Below, piece by piece: positions 1 through 7,832 of a stretch of DNA of 64,000 nucleotides; within the stretch, counting starts at the first letter, position 1, and each line of letters begins with the position of its first letter. A program made the translations under genes and the position numbers. Source of the stretch: Nakamurella sp040546275 (GTDB lineage Bacteria; Actinomycetota; Actinomycetes; Mycobacteriales; Nakamurellaceae); contig NZ_JBEPNO010000003.1 in NCBI RefSeq assembly GCF_040546275.1, forward strand, positions 186,001-250,000. The letters run 5' to 3'. The notes below the pieces were generated by a model. The model saw only the letters and a list, made by a program, of their open reading frames with translations, was not told where the DNA came from and made no database searches.

Positions 1-89
1 CGTCGGCGCTGTCCGTGGTGAATTTCCTGGTCTGCCTGGTGATCATCGCGATCTACCTCGTCGTCGTGAAGCCCACGAAGGAGCAGTGA
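1..89 (+). CDS. Sugar ABC transporter permease, C-terminal end only
   Basis: The window opens inside a reading frame that runs from base 3 to a TGA at 87-89 and encodes 28 residues. These are a hydrophobic helix (VVNFLVCLVIIAIYLVVV) followed by a short basic tail. That is how MalF-type permeases end, and a MalG-type permease begins two bases downstream. The remainder lies outside the window. I infer that it is the first permease of the sugar uptake operon. AAGGAG inside its last codons serves as the ribosome site of the next gene. Confidence 0.7.
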   Translation, partial: SALSVVNFLVCLVIIAIYLVVVKPTKEQ

Positions 90-90
90 G

Positions 91-987
91 TTGACCACCA
101 CCATCGCGCCGCCCCCGGCCACCGTCGCCCCGAAGTCGAAGAAGGTGCGCAGCACCGGCGTCAACAAGCCGCCGAACCGGATCGGCATGATCATCGGCTC
201 GGTCCTGATAGTCGTCGTCTTCGTCGTGCCGTACCTGATCATGTTCTTCGGTTCGCTCAAGTCGCAACCGGAGATCACCAAGATCCCGCCGGTCTATTTC
301 GGCAGCAATTTCCTGTTCAAGAACTACGTCACGATGTGGTCCTCGGACGTCGACCCGTTCTCCGGTCTGGTGTCGACCATCGTCATCTCGGTCTTCGCGA
401 CCTTGCTGGTGCTCGTGACGGCCACCCCCGCCGCGTACTACCTGGCGCGCTTCAAGTTCCCCGGCAAGCTCGCGTTCATGTTCCTGGTGCTCATCACGCA
501 GATGTTGCAGCCGACAGTCCTTGCGGTGGGGCTCTTCCGGGAATTCCTGCAGCTCGGACTGAACGACACCTGGTTCGCGATGATCCTGGTCAACGGCGCC
601 TTCAACCTGGCCTTCGCGGTGTGGATCATGCAGGCCTTCTTCGCCTCCGTACCGAAGGAGGTGGACGAGGCCGCCGTCCTGGACGGTGCGTCGAAACTCC
701 AGGTGCTGTTCAAGGTGTCGCTGCCACTGGTCTGGCCAGGCATCGTCACTGCCATCATCTTCGTCTTCGTCTCGTCGTGGAACGAGTACGCGGCCGCCTC
801 GGTCATCATGACCACCAACTCCAAGCAGCCGCTGACCGTCTCGCTCCCTCGATTCTTCGGGCTCTACACCGCTGAATGGCAATACGTCTTCGGCGTCTCC
901 ATCGTCGCGATCGTGCCGGTCGTCGTGCTGTTCGCCTTCATCGAGAAGCGGCTGATCGGCGGATTGACCGCCGGCGCTGTGAAGTAG
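91..987 (+). CDS. Carbohydrate ABC transporter permease (MalG type)
   Basis: This is an inner-membrane permease subunit of a CUT1-type sugar ABC importer. The 298 residues contain about six hydrophobic segments, the first near residues 31-54. The cytoplasmic EAA loop that contacts the ATPase lies near residues 192-216 (VDEAAVLDGAS, then LPLVWPG). The start is TTG, one base after the stop of the preceding permease, with AAGGAG about seven bases upstream. Length and motif placement are normal for MalG. The SIS-domain gene downstream suggests an amino-sugar or similar substrate, but the substrate cannot be read from the permease. Confidence 0.93.
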   Translation: MTTTIAPPPATVAPKSKKVRSTGVNKPPNRIGMIIGSVLIVVVFVVPYLIMFFGSLKSQPEITKIPPVYFGSNFLFKNYVTMWSSDVDPFSGLVSTIVISVFATLLVLVTATPAAYYLARFKFPGKLAFMFLVLITQMLQPTVLAVGLFREFLQLGLNDTWFAMILVNGAFNLAFAVWIMQAFFASVPKEVDEAAVLDGASKLQVLFKVSLPLVWPGIVTAIIFVFVSSWNEYAAASVIMTTNSKQPLTVSLPRFFGLYTAEWQYVFGVSIVAIVPVVVLFAFIEKRLIGGLTAGAVK

Positions 988-1030
988 CACTTTTCTCCGA
1001 CAACTCCCGAACAAAGGATCCACCACCAGC

Positions 1031-1936
1031 ATGACGACTACCTCAGCCGCGCAGCCGGCTGCCCACGTACTGGCCGAGATCGACACCCAGCCGCAGATGT
1101 GGCGGCGCGCAGTAGAAGTCGCCGCCGAGAGCGCCACATTCCTGCCGGCCGACGGCATGCGGATCGCGGTCGTGGGCTGCGGCACCAGCTGGTTCGTCGC
1201 CCAGGCGTACGCGGCCATCCGCGAGGAAGCGGGCCTCGGCCTCACCGATGCCTTTGCGGCGTCCGAGTTCCCAGCCGGGCGGCGTTACGACCTGATCGTC
1301 GCGATCACCAGATCCGGTACCACCACCGAGGTCCTCGACCTGCTCGCCGCCCTCCCGGCGGACCAGAAGAGCCTCGGCATCGTCGGTGATCCGCAGTCTC
1401 CGGGGGCCACCGCTGCATCGCACACGATCCTTCTGCCCTTCGCCGACGAGAAGTCGGTGGTGCAGACCCGTTTCGCCACCACCGTGCTGGCCCTGCTCCG
1501 GGCCGGACTCGGCGAGAACCTCGACGGCGTGATCGCCGAAGCGGAGACCGCGCTGACCGCCGACCTTCCCGCCGGCTGGCAGGACAAGGTCCAGTTCACC
1601 TTCCTGGGCACCGGCCCGGCGGTCGGCCTGGCCAACGAGGCCGCGCTCAAGATGCGCGAGGCCGCGCTGGCCTGGGCGGAGTCCTACCCCGCCTACGACT
1701 ACCGTCACGGACCGATCTCGCTCGCGGAGCCGCACACGCTGGTCTGGTCGATCGGCACACCGCCGCCGGGCCTGGCCGACCAGATCACCGCCACCGGAGC
1801 CTCCCTGCAGGTGAGCCCCGGGGATCCGTTGGCAACGCTGGTGCACATCCAACGCTTGGCCATCACGCTTGCGCTCCACCGTGGTCTCGACCCGGACAGC
1901 CCGCGCAACCTCACCCGGTCGATCGTCCTGACCTGA
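1031..1936 (+). CDS. Double SIS-domain sugar-phosphate protein (NagB-II/AgaS-like)
   Basis: A 301-residue protein with two sugar isomerase (SIS) domains. The first carries VVGCGTSWFVAQAY (about residues 48-61) and the phosphate-binding TRSGTTTEV. The second carries LGTGPAVGLANEAALKMREA and YDYRHGPISL, which are typical of the isomerase half of GlmS and of stand-alone NagB-II/AgaS proteins. There is no glutaminase domain, so it is not GlmS. It lies 43 bases after the permease gene on the same strand and probably processes the imported sugar phosphate, for example by deaminating or isomerising an amino-sugar 6-phosphate. The exact reaction is inferred. Confidence 0.85.
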   Translation: MTTTSAAQPAAHVLAEIDTQPQMWRRAVEVAAESATFLPADGMRIAVVGCGTSWFVAQAYAAIREEAGLGLTDAFAASEFPAGRRYDLIVAITRSGTTTEVLDLLAALPADQKSLGIVGDPQSPGATAASHTILLPFADEKSVVQTRFATTVLALLRAGLGENLDGVIAEAETALTADLPAGWQDKVQFTFLGTGPAVGLANEAALKMREAALAWAESYPAYDYRHGPISLAEPHTLVWSIGTPPPGLADQITATGASLQVSPGDPLATLVHIQRLAITLALHRGLDPDSPRNLTRSIVLT

Positions 1937-1950
1937 CGAGCCCTCCCCCG

Positions 1951-2277
1951 TCAGTCGGCTGGGTCTGGTTCCGACTCTTCGGCTGGTCCCGACCCTCCGG
2001 CTGGCCCCGGCGCTTGGGCTCCGACGTCGCGAGGCCGACGAGCCGGGGGCGGCGGGACTTGTTTGGCCGCGACGATCCCGGCCAGCGGCACGGTGACAAC
2101 GCCACCGCGGGTGCGGATCTCGCAACAGCCGTCGGCAAACCCGAGTAGCACGCCCAGCGCATCGGTCACGGTCGGCCGGCTGCCAGGCGGGTCCTCATCG
2201 AGGCCCGCAACCCGGTACCGCACCACCACCCTGGTGCCCGGCCGCAGCGCCAGGAACGCAGCCCGCGGGTCCGTCAT
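1951..2277 (-). CDS. Small conserved protein, SH3-like (Rv0428c N-terminal type)
   Basis: A 108-residue protein. Residues 1-70 (LRPGTRVVVRYRV ... GGVVTVPLAGIVAAKQVPPPP) resemble the SH3-like barrel found at the N terminus of mycobacterial Rv0428c-type acetyltransferases. Here the acetyltransferase half is missing, and the protein ends in a Pro/Gly/Glu-rich tail. The gene converges on the SIS gene with only 14 bases between them. The function is unknown, and the family assignment rests on remembered motif similarity. Confidence 0.6.
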   Translation of the reverse strand: MTDPRAAFLALRPGTRVVVRYRVAGLDEDPPGSRPTVTDALGVLLGFADGCCEIRTRGGVVTVPLAGIVAAKQVPPPPARRPRDVGAQAPGPAGGSGPAEESEPDPAD

Positions 2278-2367
2278 GTGCCGTCGTCATGAGCGGTCGT
2301 CAAGAGCGGTCCGTCATGGGCGGTCCGTCACCCGCGGGTCGTCATGAGTGGTCGTCATGAGCGGTCG
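2278..2367. repeat. Short direct repeats GTCATGAGCGGTC
   Basis: The 90-base gap between two minus-strand genes is built from imperfect copies of a unit resembling GTCATGAGCGGTC. Variants include TCAAGAGCGGTCC and TCATGGGCGGTCC. At least five copies are recognisable between about 2284 and 2372. No hairpin or gene is apparent. Confidence 0.6.
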
Positions 2368-3216
2368 TCATGAGGCAGCATCGGCAACGGCCAGGTGCTC
2401 CCGCGCGAAGGCGAGTGCCTCGGCGACGTCGACTCTCCGCTGATCCGGCTTGGCCGCCCTGGTGGAGATCTCCAGCACCACCGCACCCGAGAACCGTTCT
2501 CCGTCGAGCTCCTCGTTCGCGAGAATCCGCAGCACCTCGGCGCAGGGCTGGGTACCGCGACCCGGGACAAGGTGTTCGTCCTTGGCCGACCCGGACCCGT
2601 CCGCCAGATGGAGGTGGGACATCCGGGACCCCATGCGCTGCAACATGTCCAGCGCATCCGAACCGGACGTTGCGGTGTGCGACAGATCCAGGGTGAAGTG
2701 CTGGTGCCCGGCCGAGACCGGGTCCCAGTGCGGACGGAAGCTGTTCACCGTCCGGCCGGCCAACCTGACGGGGAACATGTTCTCCACGGCAATCACGACG
2801 TCCGTCCGGAGCTGGAGTTCGGCAACCGAATCGGTGAAATTGGCGGCCGCATGACGCTGCCAGACGAACGGCGGATGCACCACTACGGTGGGAGCGCCGA
2901 TCTTCTCGGCCATGTCGATGGACCGGGCCAGCTTCACGACCGGGTCGGACGACCAGACCGCGGCGGTGATCAGCAGGCAGGGTGAATGCACCGACAGCAC
3001 CGGGATCTGGTGGAGATCGATGAGCCGTGCCAACGCGTCCGGAGTCTGGCTGGTCAGGTCCGTCTGGACCATCACTTCGATGCCGTCGTACCCGGTCTCC
3101 GCTGCCATCTCGAACGCCGCCGCGGTGGGCTCGGGGAACACGGCGGCCGTCGACAGTCCCACCAGGATCGGCGACCGTCCCCTTCCCTCGTCGTGCGACG
3201 GTGCTGAGCTCACCAC
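2368..3216 (-). CDS. Sugar-phosphate isomerase/epimerase family TIM barrel
   Basis: A 282-residue protein of the xylose-isomerase-like TIM-barrel superfamily (AP endonuclease 2 fold). Typical strands are visible: the N-terminal VGLSTAAVFPEP, GYDGIEVMVQTD, then VLSVHSPCLLIT, VVHPPFVWQ, VIAVENMFP, FTLDLSHTA and SHLHLADGSG. The His, Glu and Asp residues at the ends of these strands are the usual divalent-metal ligands. Mycobacteria carry a similar gene (Rv0498) close to regX3. The substrate is unknown. Confidence 0.8.
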   Translation of the reverse strand: MVSSAPSHDEGRGRSPILVGLSTAAVFPEPTAAAFEMAAETGYDGIEVMVQTDLTSQTPDALARLIDLHQIPVLSVHSPCLLITAAVWSSDPVVKLARSIDMAEKIGAPTVVVHPPFVWQRHAAANFTDSVAELQLRTDVVIAVENMFPVRLAGRTVNSFRPHWDPVSAGHQHFTLDLSHTATSGSDALDMLQRMGSRMSHLHLADGSGSAKDEHLVPGRGTQPCAEVLRILANEELDGERFSGAVVLEISTRAAKPDQRRVDVAEALAFAREHLAVADAAS

Positions 3217-3234
3217 CCCACGCTACCGGCCCGC

Positions 3235-3915
3235 TCAGGTCTCCAGCTTGTAACCCAACCCACGGACGGTGATCAGGTAACGGGGCGCGGCCGGGTCGGG
3301 CTCGATCTTGGAGCGCAACCGCTTCACGTGGACGTCGAGAGTCTTGGTGTCACCGACGTAGTCGGCACCCCAGACCCGATCGATCAGTTGCCCTCTGGTG
3401 AGCACCCGGCCGGTGTTGCGCATCAGGTATTCGAGCAGGTCGAACTCCTTGAGCGGCAGCGACACCTCCGCGCCGTGGACCGAGACGACGTGGCGCTCGA
3501 TGTCCATCCGGACCGGGCCGGCGGCCAATGTCGACTCCACCCCGTCCTCCGGCTCGACACCGCGCCGGAGCACGGCGCGGATCCGGGCGATCAGCTCACG
3601 GGTCGAGTAGGGCTTGGTGATGTAGTCGTCGGCACCGAGTTCCAACCCGACGACCTTGTCGATCTCCGAGTCGCGGGCCGTCACCATGATGACCGGGACG
3701 GCCGCCCTTGCCCGCAGGGCCTTGCAGACCTCGGTGCCGCTCATGCCGGGGAGCATCAGGTCCAGCAGCACGATGTCGGCGCCCGACCGGTCGAACTCCA
3801 CCAGCGCTTCCGGTCCGGTGGCCGCGATGCTGGTGGTGAACCCCTCCTTGCGCAGGAGGAAGGCCAGCGGATCGGCCATCGATTCCTCGTCCTCGACGAT
3901 CAGAACCCTGGTCAC
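3235..3915 (-). CDS. regX3: Response regulator RegX3
   Basis: An OmpR/PhoB-type DNA-binding response regulator of 226 residues. The receiver domain (1-115) has the acidic pair near residues 8-9, the phosphoacceptor Asp52 (VLLDLMLPGMSG) and the conserved Lys in DDYITKPYS. The winged-helix domain (130-226) has the family end RYLITVRGLGYKLE. I chose the GTG at 3915 because it overlaps the senX3 stop as GTGA, indicating translational coupling, and because VTRVLIVEDE is the normal start of the family. A longer in-frame extension would run into senX3. The pair is expected to control phosphate-responsive genes. Confidence 0.95.
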   Translation of the reverse strand: MTRVLIVEDEESMADPLAFLLRKEGFTTSIAATGPEALVEFDRSGADIVLLDLMLPGMSGTEVCKALRARAAVPVIMVTARDSEIDKVVGLELGADDYITKPYSTRELIARIRAVLRRGVEPEDGVESTLAAGPVRMDIERHVVSVHGAEVSLPLKEFDLLEYLMRNTGRVLTRGQLIDRVWGADYVGDTKTLDVHVKRLRSKIEPDPAAPRYLITVRGLGYKLET

Positions 3916-5222
3916 GGTGCTCCTTTGTGCCCGGTCAGCGCGGAGCCGATCGGGGTGTTGTCGGTCGTGGCGATCTCGGTGCCCGGGAGGACGCCGTTGG
4001 TCGGCGGAACACCGGTGCGCTGCTCCGAGGTCGCCGGTTCCGGGAGGAACTGCGGGAGTCGCATGGTGAAGGTGGATCCGGTGCCAGGTTTGGACCACAG
4101 CACCGCGGACCCGCCGTGGTTGGCGGCGACGTGTTTGACGATCGCCAGTCCGAGGCCGGTACCACCGGTCGCGCGGGATCGCGCCGGATCGATACGGAAG
4201 AAGCGCTCGAAGACCCGGCTCTGGTGCTCGGGCGCGATGCCGATACCCCGGTCCGTCACTGCGATGTCGACGAACTGACCGTGGATCCGGCGGCTGATCG
4301 AGACCGTGCTGCCCGGCGGCGAGTAGTGCACCGCGTTGGCCAGCAGGTTGACCAGCGCGGTGACCAGCATGGGGCGGTCGCCTTTGACCAGCAGTCCGGA
4401 CGGCGCGTCCAAGGTGATCGTCATCCCCGAACTCTCGGCGACGATCGCCGACCTGGCGTGGGCCTCTGCCACCACCGCGTCGATCTCGAGCACGGCGAGT
4501 TCCGGCAGCGGATCGGCGCCCTGCAGACGAGACAGTGTGATGAGTTCGTTGACCAGTGCGCCGAGACGGACGGACTCGCGGAGCAGTTTCTCCGCGTACT
4601 TCTCGACGTGCTCCGGCTCGTCGAACCCGTCGAGCACCGCCTCGGCCAGCAGTCCGATCGCCGCGACCGGCGTCTTCAGCTCGTGCGAGACGTTGGCGAC
4701 GAAGTCCCGGCGGACCGCCTCGAGGCGCAGCGCCTCGGTCTCGTCGGCGGCGGAGACGACGACGTAGCCCTCGACGGTGGACCGGACGACGGCCTGCACG
4801 GACGCCGGATTACGGCGCGGCCCGACGAGGTCGGCGGCCGGTTCGACAGCGCCGAGTTCGACGTCGATGGGTTCACCGGCCACCCGGGCGCGCCCGACGG
4901 CGTCGGCGATCCGGTGGTCGAGCAGGCCGGCCCTGACCACGCCGAGTTCGGCCGCACGCGGGTTGAAGACCAGGAGATGACCCTCTTTGTCGAGCACAGC
5001 GTAGCCGGTCGTCGACACGGTGAAGGCGAACTCGGCGAGCAACGCGGTGTCCTGGGCAACAGGTTCGTAGGAGCGCGGGCGGCGATGTAGCACGGCCACG
5101 GCGACCAGCGATGCGATCAGCCCACCGCCGATGGCGGCCGCCAGATACCCGATCCACGACACATGACGAATGGTAAGTGCTAGCGCGGCCCCCGACCGGC
5201 GTTCGAACGCCACGGGCGACAT
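3912..5222 (-). CDS. senX3: Sensor histidine kinase SenX3
   Basis: A membrane sensor kinase of up to 436 residues. One clear N-terminal membrane helix (WIGYLAAAIGGGLIASLVAVAVL) is followed by a PAS-like region (about 60-165). The dimerisation box RDFVANVSHELKTPVAAI carries the phosphorylated His. The ATP-binding domain has the N box (VNLLANAVHYSPPGS), the G1 box (DRGIGIAPEH) and the G2 box (GTGLGLAIVKHVAANHGG). A GTG at 5162 is an alternative start just before the membrane helix. The gene overlaps regX3 by four bases and lies downstream of gpmA, as in mycobacteria. Confidence 0.93.
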   Translation of the reverse strand: MSPVAFERRSGAALALTIRHVSWIGYLAAAIGGGLIASLVAVAVLHRRPRSYEPVAQDTALLAEFAFTVSTTGYAVLDKEGHLLVFNPRAAELGVVRAGLLDHRIADAVGRARVAGEPIDVELGAVEPAADLVGPRRNPASVQAVVRSTVEGYVVVSAADETEALRLEAVRRDFVANVSHELKTPVAAIGLLAEAVLDGFDEPEHVEKYAEKLLRESVRLGALVNELITLSRLQGADPLPELAVLEIDAVVAEAHARSAIVAESSGMTITLDAPSGLLVKGDRPMLVTALVNLLANAVHYSPPGSTVSISRRIHGQFVDIAVTDRGIGIAPEHQSRVFERFFRIDPARSRATGGTGLGLAIVKHVAANHGGSAVLWSKPGTGSTFTMRLPQFLPEPATSEQRTGVPPTNGVLPGTEIATTDNTPIGSALTGHKGAP

Positions 5223-5508
5223 GGGTTGTTCGATTCGACGTCTGCGACACCCGCGCCGTTCACCGGGAGTTCATGACGCGCGAGGTCATTTCGCGGGGCC
5301 AGTTCGCAGCGGCTCCGCCGGAGCCGGAGCGGGAGCCGCGCATACAGGAAGAGCCGAATTCCCCGAAATCACCACGAAATTGGCAACTTCCATATGCGCC
5401 GGGCACTTCTGTATGCGCGGGAACGGTGCGCGGGAACGGTGCGCGGGAACGGTGCGCGGGAACGGTGCGCGGGGAACGGTGCGCGGGTAGGCAGCAGACG
5501 AGCGAGGG
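5223..5508. other. Gap between gpmA and senX3, no gene
   Basis: These 286 bases hold no convincing coding frame. They include the likely leader and promoter of senX3-regX3 and a block of 13-base tandem repeats on the gpmA side. I did not identify a clear -10/-35 pair. Confidence 0.5.
5414..5491. repeat. 13-bp tandem repeat, about five and a half copies
   Basis: Four exact copies of TGCGCGGGAACGG run from 5414 to 5465. A copy with one extra G follows at 5466-5479, then a degenerate partial copy. The array sits between the ends of gpmA and senX3. Such arrays readily change copy number by slippage. Confidence 0.9.
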
Positions 5509-6252
5509 TCAGCGGCCCTGGTTGGCGACGGCGGTGATGGCAGCGGCAGCGGCGTCGGGGTCCAGGTAGGTGCCACCGACCGTCAGCGGCTCGAGGTTCG
5601 CGTCCAGGTCGTAGCGCAGCGGGACGCCGGTCGGGATGTTGACCGCCGCGATGTCCTCGTTGCTGATGCCGTCGAGCAGCTTGACCACCGCGCGCAGCGA
5701 GTTGCCGTGAGCCACCACCAGCACCACCTTGCCGTCGGCGAGGTCGTCGGCGATCGGTCCGCGCAGGTACGGCTCCAGACGCACCACGACGTCGGCGAGG
5801 CATTCGGTCTTCGGGGCGTCATCACCCAGGTTCGCGTAACGCGGGTCGCCGGCTTGGGAGTACTCGTTGTCGTCGCTGATCGGAGGCGGCGGCACGTCGT
5901 ACGAGCGACGCCACAGCATGAACTGCTCCTCGCCGTAGGTCTGCAGCGTCTGCTTCTTGTCCTTGCCCTGGAGGTCGCCGTAGTGACGCTCGTTCAGGCG
6001 CCACGTGCGGCGTACGGGCACCCAGTGCCGATCGGCAGCGTCCAGCGCCAGGTTGGCCGTCATGATCGCCCGGCGCAGCAGGGAGGTGTGCACCACGTCC
6101 GGCAGCAGACCGACGCTCTTCAGCAGCTCGCCACCACGACGGGCCTCGCCGGTGCCCTTCTCGGACAGCGGCACGTCCACCCACCCGGTGAACTGGTTCG
6201 TGGCATTCCAGGTGCTCTCGCCGTGACGAAGGAGGATCAGAGTCGAAGTCAT
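5509..6252 (-). CDS. gpmA: 2,3-bisphosphoglycerate-dependent phosphoglycerate mutase
   Basis: This cytosolic glycolytic enzyme interconverts 3- and 2-phosphoglycerate. The 247 residues match the usual dPGM length. LLRHGESTWN carries the phosphohistidine His10. LNERHYGDLQGKDK and WRRSYDVPPPP are family signatures, and the second catalytic His lies in VVAHGNSLRAV. The gene is upstream of senX3-regX3 on the same strand, as gpm1 is in mycobacteria. Confidence 0.97.
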   Translation of the reverse strand: MTSTLILLRHGESTWNATNQFTGWVDVPLSEKGTGEARRGGELLKSVGLLPDVVHTSLLRRAIMTANLALDAADRHWVPVRRTWRLNERHYGDLQGKDKKQTLQTYGEEQFMLWRRSYDVPPPPISDDNEYSQAGDPRYANLGDDAPKTECLADVVVRLEPYLRGPIADDLADGKVVLVVAHGNSLRAVVKLLDGISNEDIAAVNIPTGVPLRYDLDANLEPLTVGGTYLDPDAAAAAITAVANQGR

Positions 6253-6331
6253 GCCCAGCAGTCTGCCGCAGTCGTGCGGAGCACCGGAAACCGGGCGGGA
6301 GGCCTTGCGCGGGTCGCCGCCCCTATGTCTT

Positions 6332-6347
6332 AATGATTCTAGTCATT
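6332..6347. promoter_or_regulatory. Inverted repeat, possible GntR operator
   Basis: AATGATTCTAGTCATT has 5-base arms (AATGA/TCATT) around a 6-base centre. It sits 35 bases before the ATG of the membrane-protein gene whose operon ends with a GntR regulator. It is AT-rich against a GC-rich background. Being a binding site for that regulator is an inference. Confidence 0.4.
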
Positions 6348-6381
6348 GCGACAAAGAACGGCACGCAAATCAGGGGACGAG

Positions 6382-7341
6382 ATGAACACGAACGGCGTGG
6401 CGACCGGCACGTGGACCGTGGTGCTCGCGATCCTGGCGGCTCTGCTCGTGTTGATGATCGCGCGGTCCGTGCGCAAGGCCTTCTCCCGGCCGGCGCCGTC
6501 AACTCAAGCGGTGCAAGCCTTTTCGTTGGCCACCGGCCGGTCGATGCTGCTGGCGGGAATCGTCGTCGCGTGGTTGCTGTCGCGTCCGGTGCAGGACCGG
6601 ACCGGAGCTTCCGCGACGATCGTCGGCATCATGGGAATCGTCGCGCTGGCACTGCAGATGCTGTCGGAGACGCGCTGGCCGCGGCAGTCGGGGGCTGTCC
6701 GCGTCGCCATGCTCGGGCGTCCCACCCTGCGGGAGACGGTGCTGGCCCGTTACCGGTACGGATCGGCGGCGGCCGGGGTGTGCATCACCGTGGCCGTGAT
6801 CTTTGCCCTGTTCGTCGGACCCGCCGCGAACAGGAGCACCAATCCGGCAACTGCCTGCCCGGCTCCGGTCGGTGTGATCTGCACGTCCTACGGCGCCGGC
6901 GACTCAGTCACCCAGACCTTCAGCGATGCTGCTCCCACGGCTGGGGCCATCCTGGTGGCCCTTGCCTCGCTCTTGGTCATGCTGGTGATCGCCGCTTTTG
7001 CCGTCCGGCAGGTGCTACGGCGCCCGGTGCTGGCCGGGATCGATCCGTCGACCGATCAGGCACTCCGCCGCGTCGCAGCGCAGCGGGTGTTTCGCCTGGT
7101 GACGGCAGGGTTTCTCGCTATGACCGCGTCGTTGACCAGCGGGGTGCGCGACGCCCTCAATGCCAACGATCTCGCGAACTTCAACGTCGCTCCCGGGGGC
7201 TTGGCCCAGGCGCTGATGGACTTCTTGACCGTCGTGAGCATCGGTTGCGGTCTCGCCATTCTGGTCCTCTACATCGTCGGCCCGAACGAGCGCACCCTGC
7301 GCCGCGCACTGCTGCCCGGCCGCGTTCCCACCGACGCGTGA
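6382..7341 (+). CDS. Multi-pass membrane protein of unknown function
   Basis: A 319-residue integral membrane protein with about six or seven hydrophobic stretches. One lies at the N terminus (VVLAILAALLVLMIA) and one at the C terminus (VVSIGCGLAILVLYIVG). There is an extracytoplasmic-looking loop with two Cys residues (about 155-165). I chose the ATG at 6382 because the in-frame extension upstream is short and basic and runs into the inverted repeat at 6332. I do not recognise the family. The GntR gene begins 13 bases after its stop, so the two form an operon. Confidence 0.75.
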   Translation: MNTNGVATGTWTVVLAILAALLVLMIARSVRKAFSRPAPSTQAVQAFSLATGRSMLLAGIVVAWLLSRPVQDRTGASATIVGIMGIVALALQMLSETRWPRQSGAVRVAMLGRPTLRETVLARYRYGSAAAGVCITVAVIFALFVGPAANRSTNPATACPAPVGVICTSYGAGDSVTQTFSDAAPTAGAILVALASLLVMLVIAAFAVRQVLRRPVLAGIDPSTDQALRRVAAQRVFRLVTAGFLAMTASLTSGVRDALNANDLANFNVAPGGLAQALMDFLTVVSIGCGLAILVLYIVGPNERTLRRALLPGRVPTDA

Positions 7342-7354
7342 CGGACCAGGTCCG

Positions 7355-7744
7355 ATGACGGTCCGGCTCGCGGTCGACGTGACAGCGGCGACCCCGGTCT
7401 ACGAGCAGCTGCGGGCGCAGATCGCCGGTCACATCGGTGCCGGCTCACTGCGGACCGGGGACCGGCTGCCGACGGTGCGCGGATTGGCCGCCGAACTCGA
7501 CATCGCGGTGAACACCGTCGGCCGGGCCTATGCCGAATTGGAGTCGGCCGGTCTGGTGAGCACCGGGCGCCGGGTCGGCACCGTCGTCACCGGCCGCCCC
7601 GCCGCCGTCGTCGGTCCGGAGATCTCCCTGGCAGCCGAGGTTCTCGCCACCCTCGTGACGGCGCAGGGGGTCCCGGACGACACGGCCGTGGAGATCCTGC
7701 GGCACGCCCTCCGCCAGTCCCGCGTCCAGCCGCCGCTGAGCTGA
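7355..7744 (+). CDS. GntR-family regulator, YtrA type
   Basis: A 129-residue transcription regulator. The N-terminal winged helix-turn-helix (about 12-80) has the family signatures TPVYEQLRAQIA, GDRLPTVRGLAAELDIA and VNTVGRAYAELESAGLV. The C-terminal part is only about 45 residues. This short form is the YtrA subfamily, which usually controls the adjacent transporter or membrane-protein operon. It probably autoregulates the two-gene operon, perhaps through the inverted repeat at 6332. Confidence 0.88.
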   Translation: MTVRLAVDVTAATPVYEQLRAQIAGHIGAGSLRTGDRLPTVRGLAAELDIAVNTVGRAYAELESAGLVSTGRRVGTVVTGRPAAVVGPEISLAAEVLATLVTAQGVPDDTAVEILRHALRQSRVQPPLS

Positions 7745-7752
7745 CAAGCCCC

Positions 7753-7780
7753 GGCGAGCCGGCCTCGCAGGCCGCCGGCC
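7753..7780. terminator. GC-rich hairpin between convergent genes
   Basis: Between the convergent GntR and DUF4349 genes, GCCGGCCT at 7758-7765 can pair with AGGCCGCCGGC at 7769-7779, with a bulge. There is no T-run. It is a weak bidirectional terminator candidate. Confidence 0.3.
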
Positions 7781-7832
7781 CGACGCGTCGCAAGCGCCAC
7801 CCCGCAGGCGCACAGCGCCCGGCCCACAGCGG

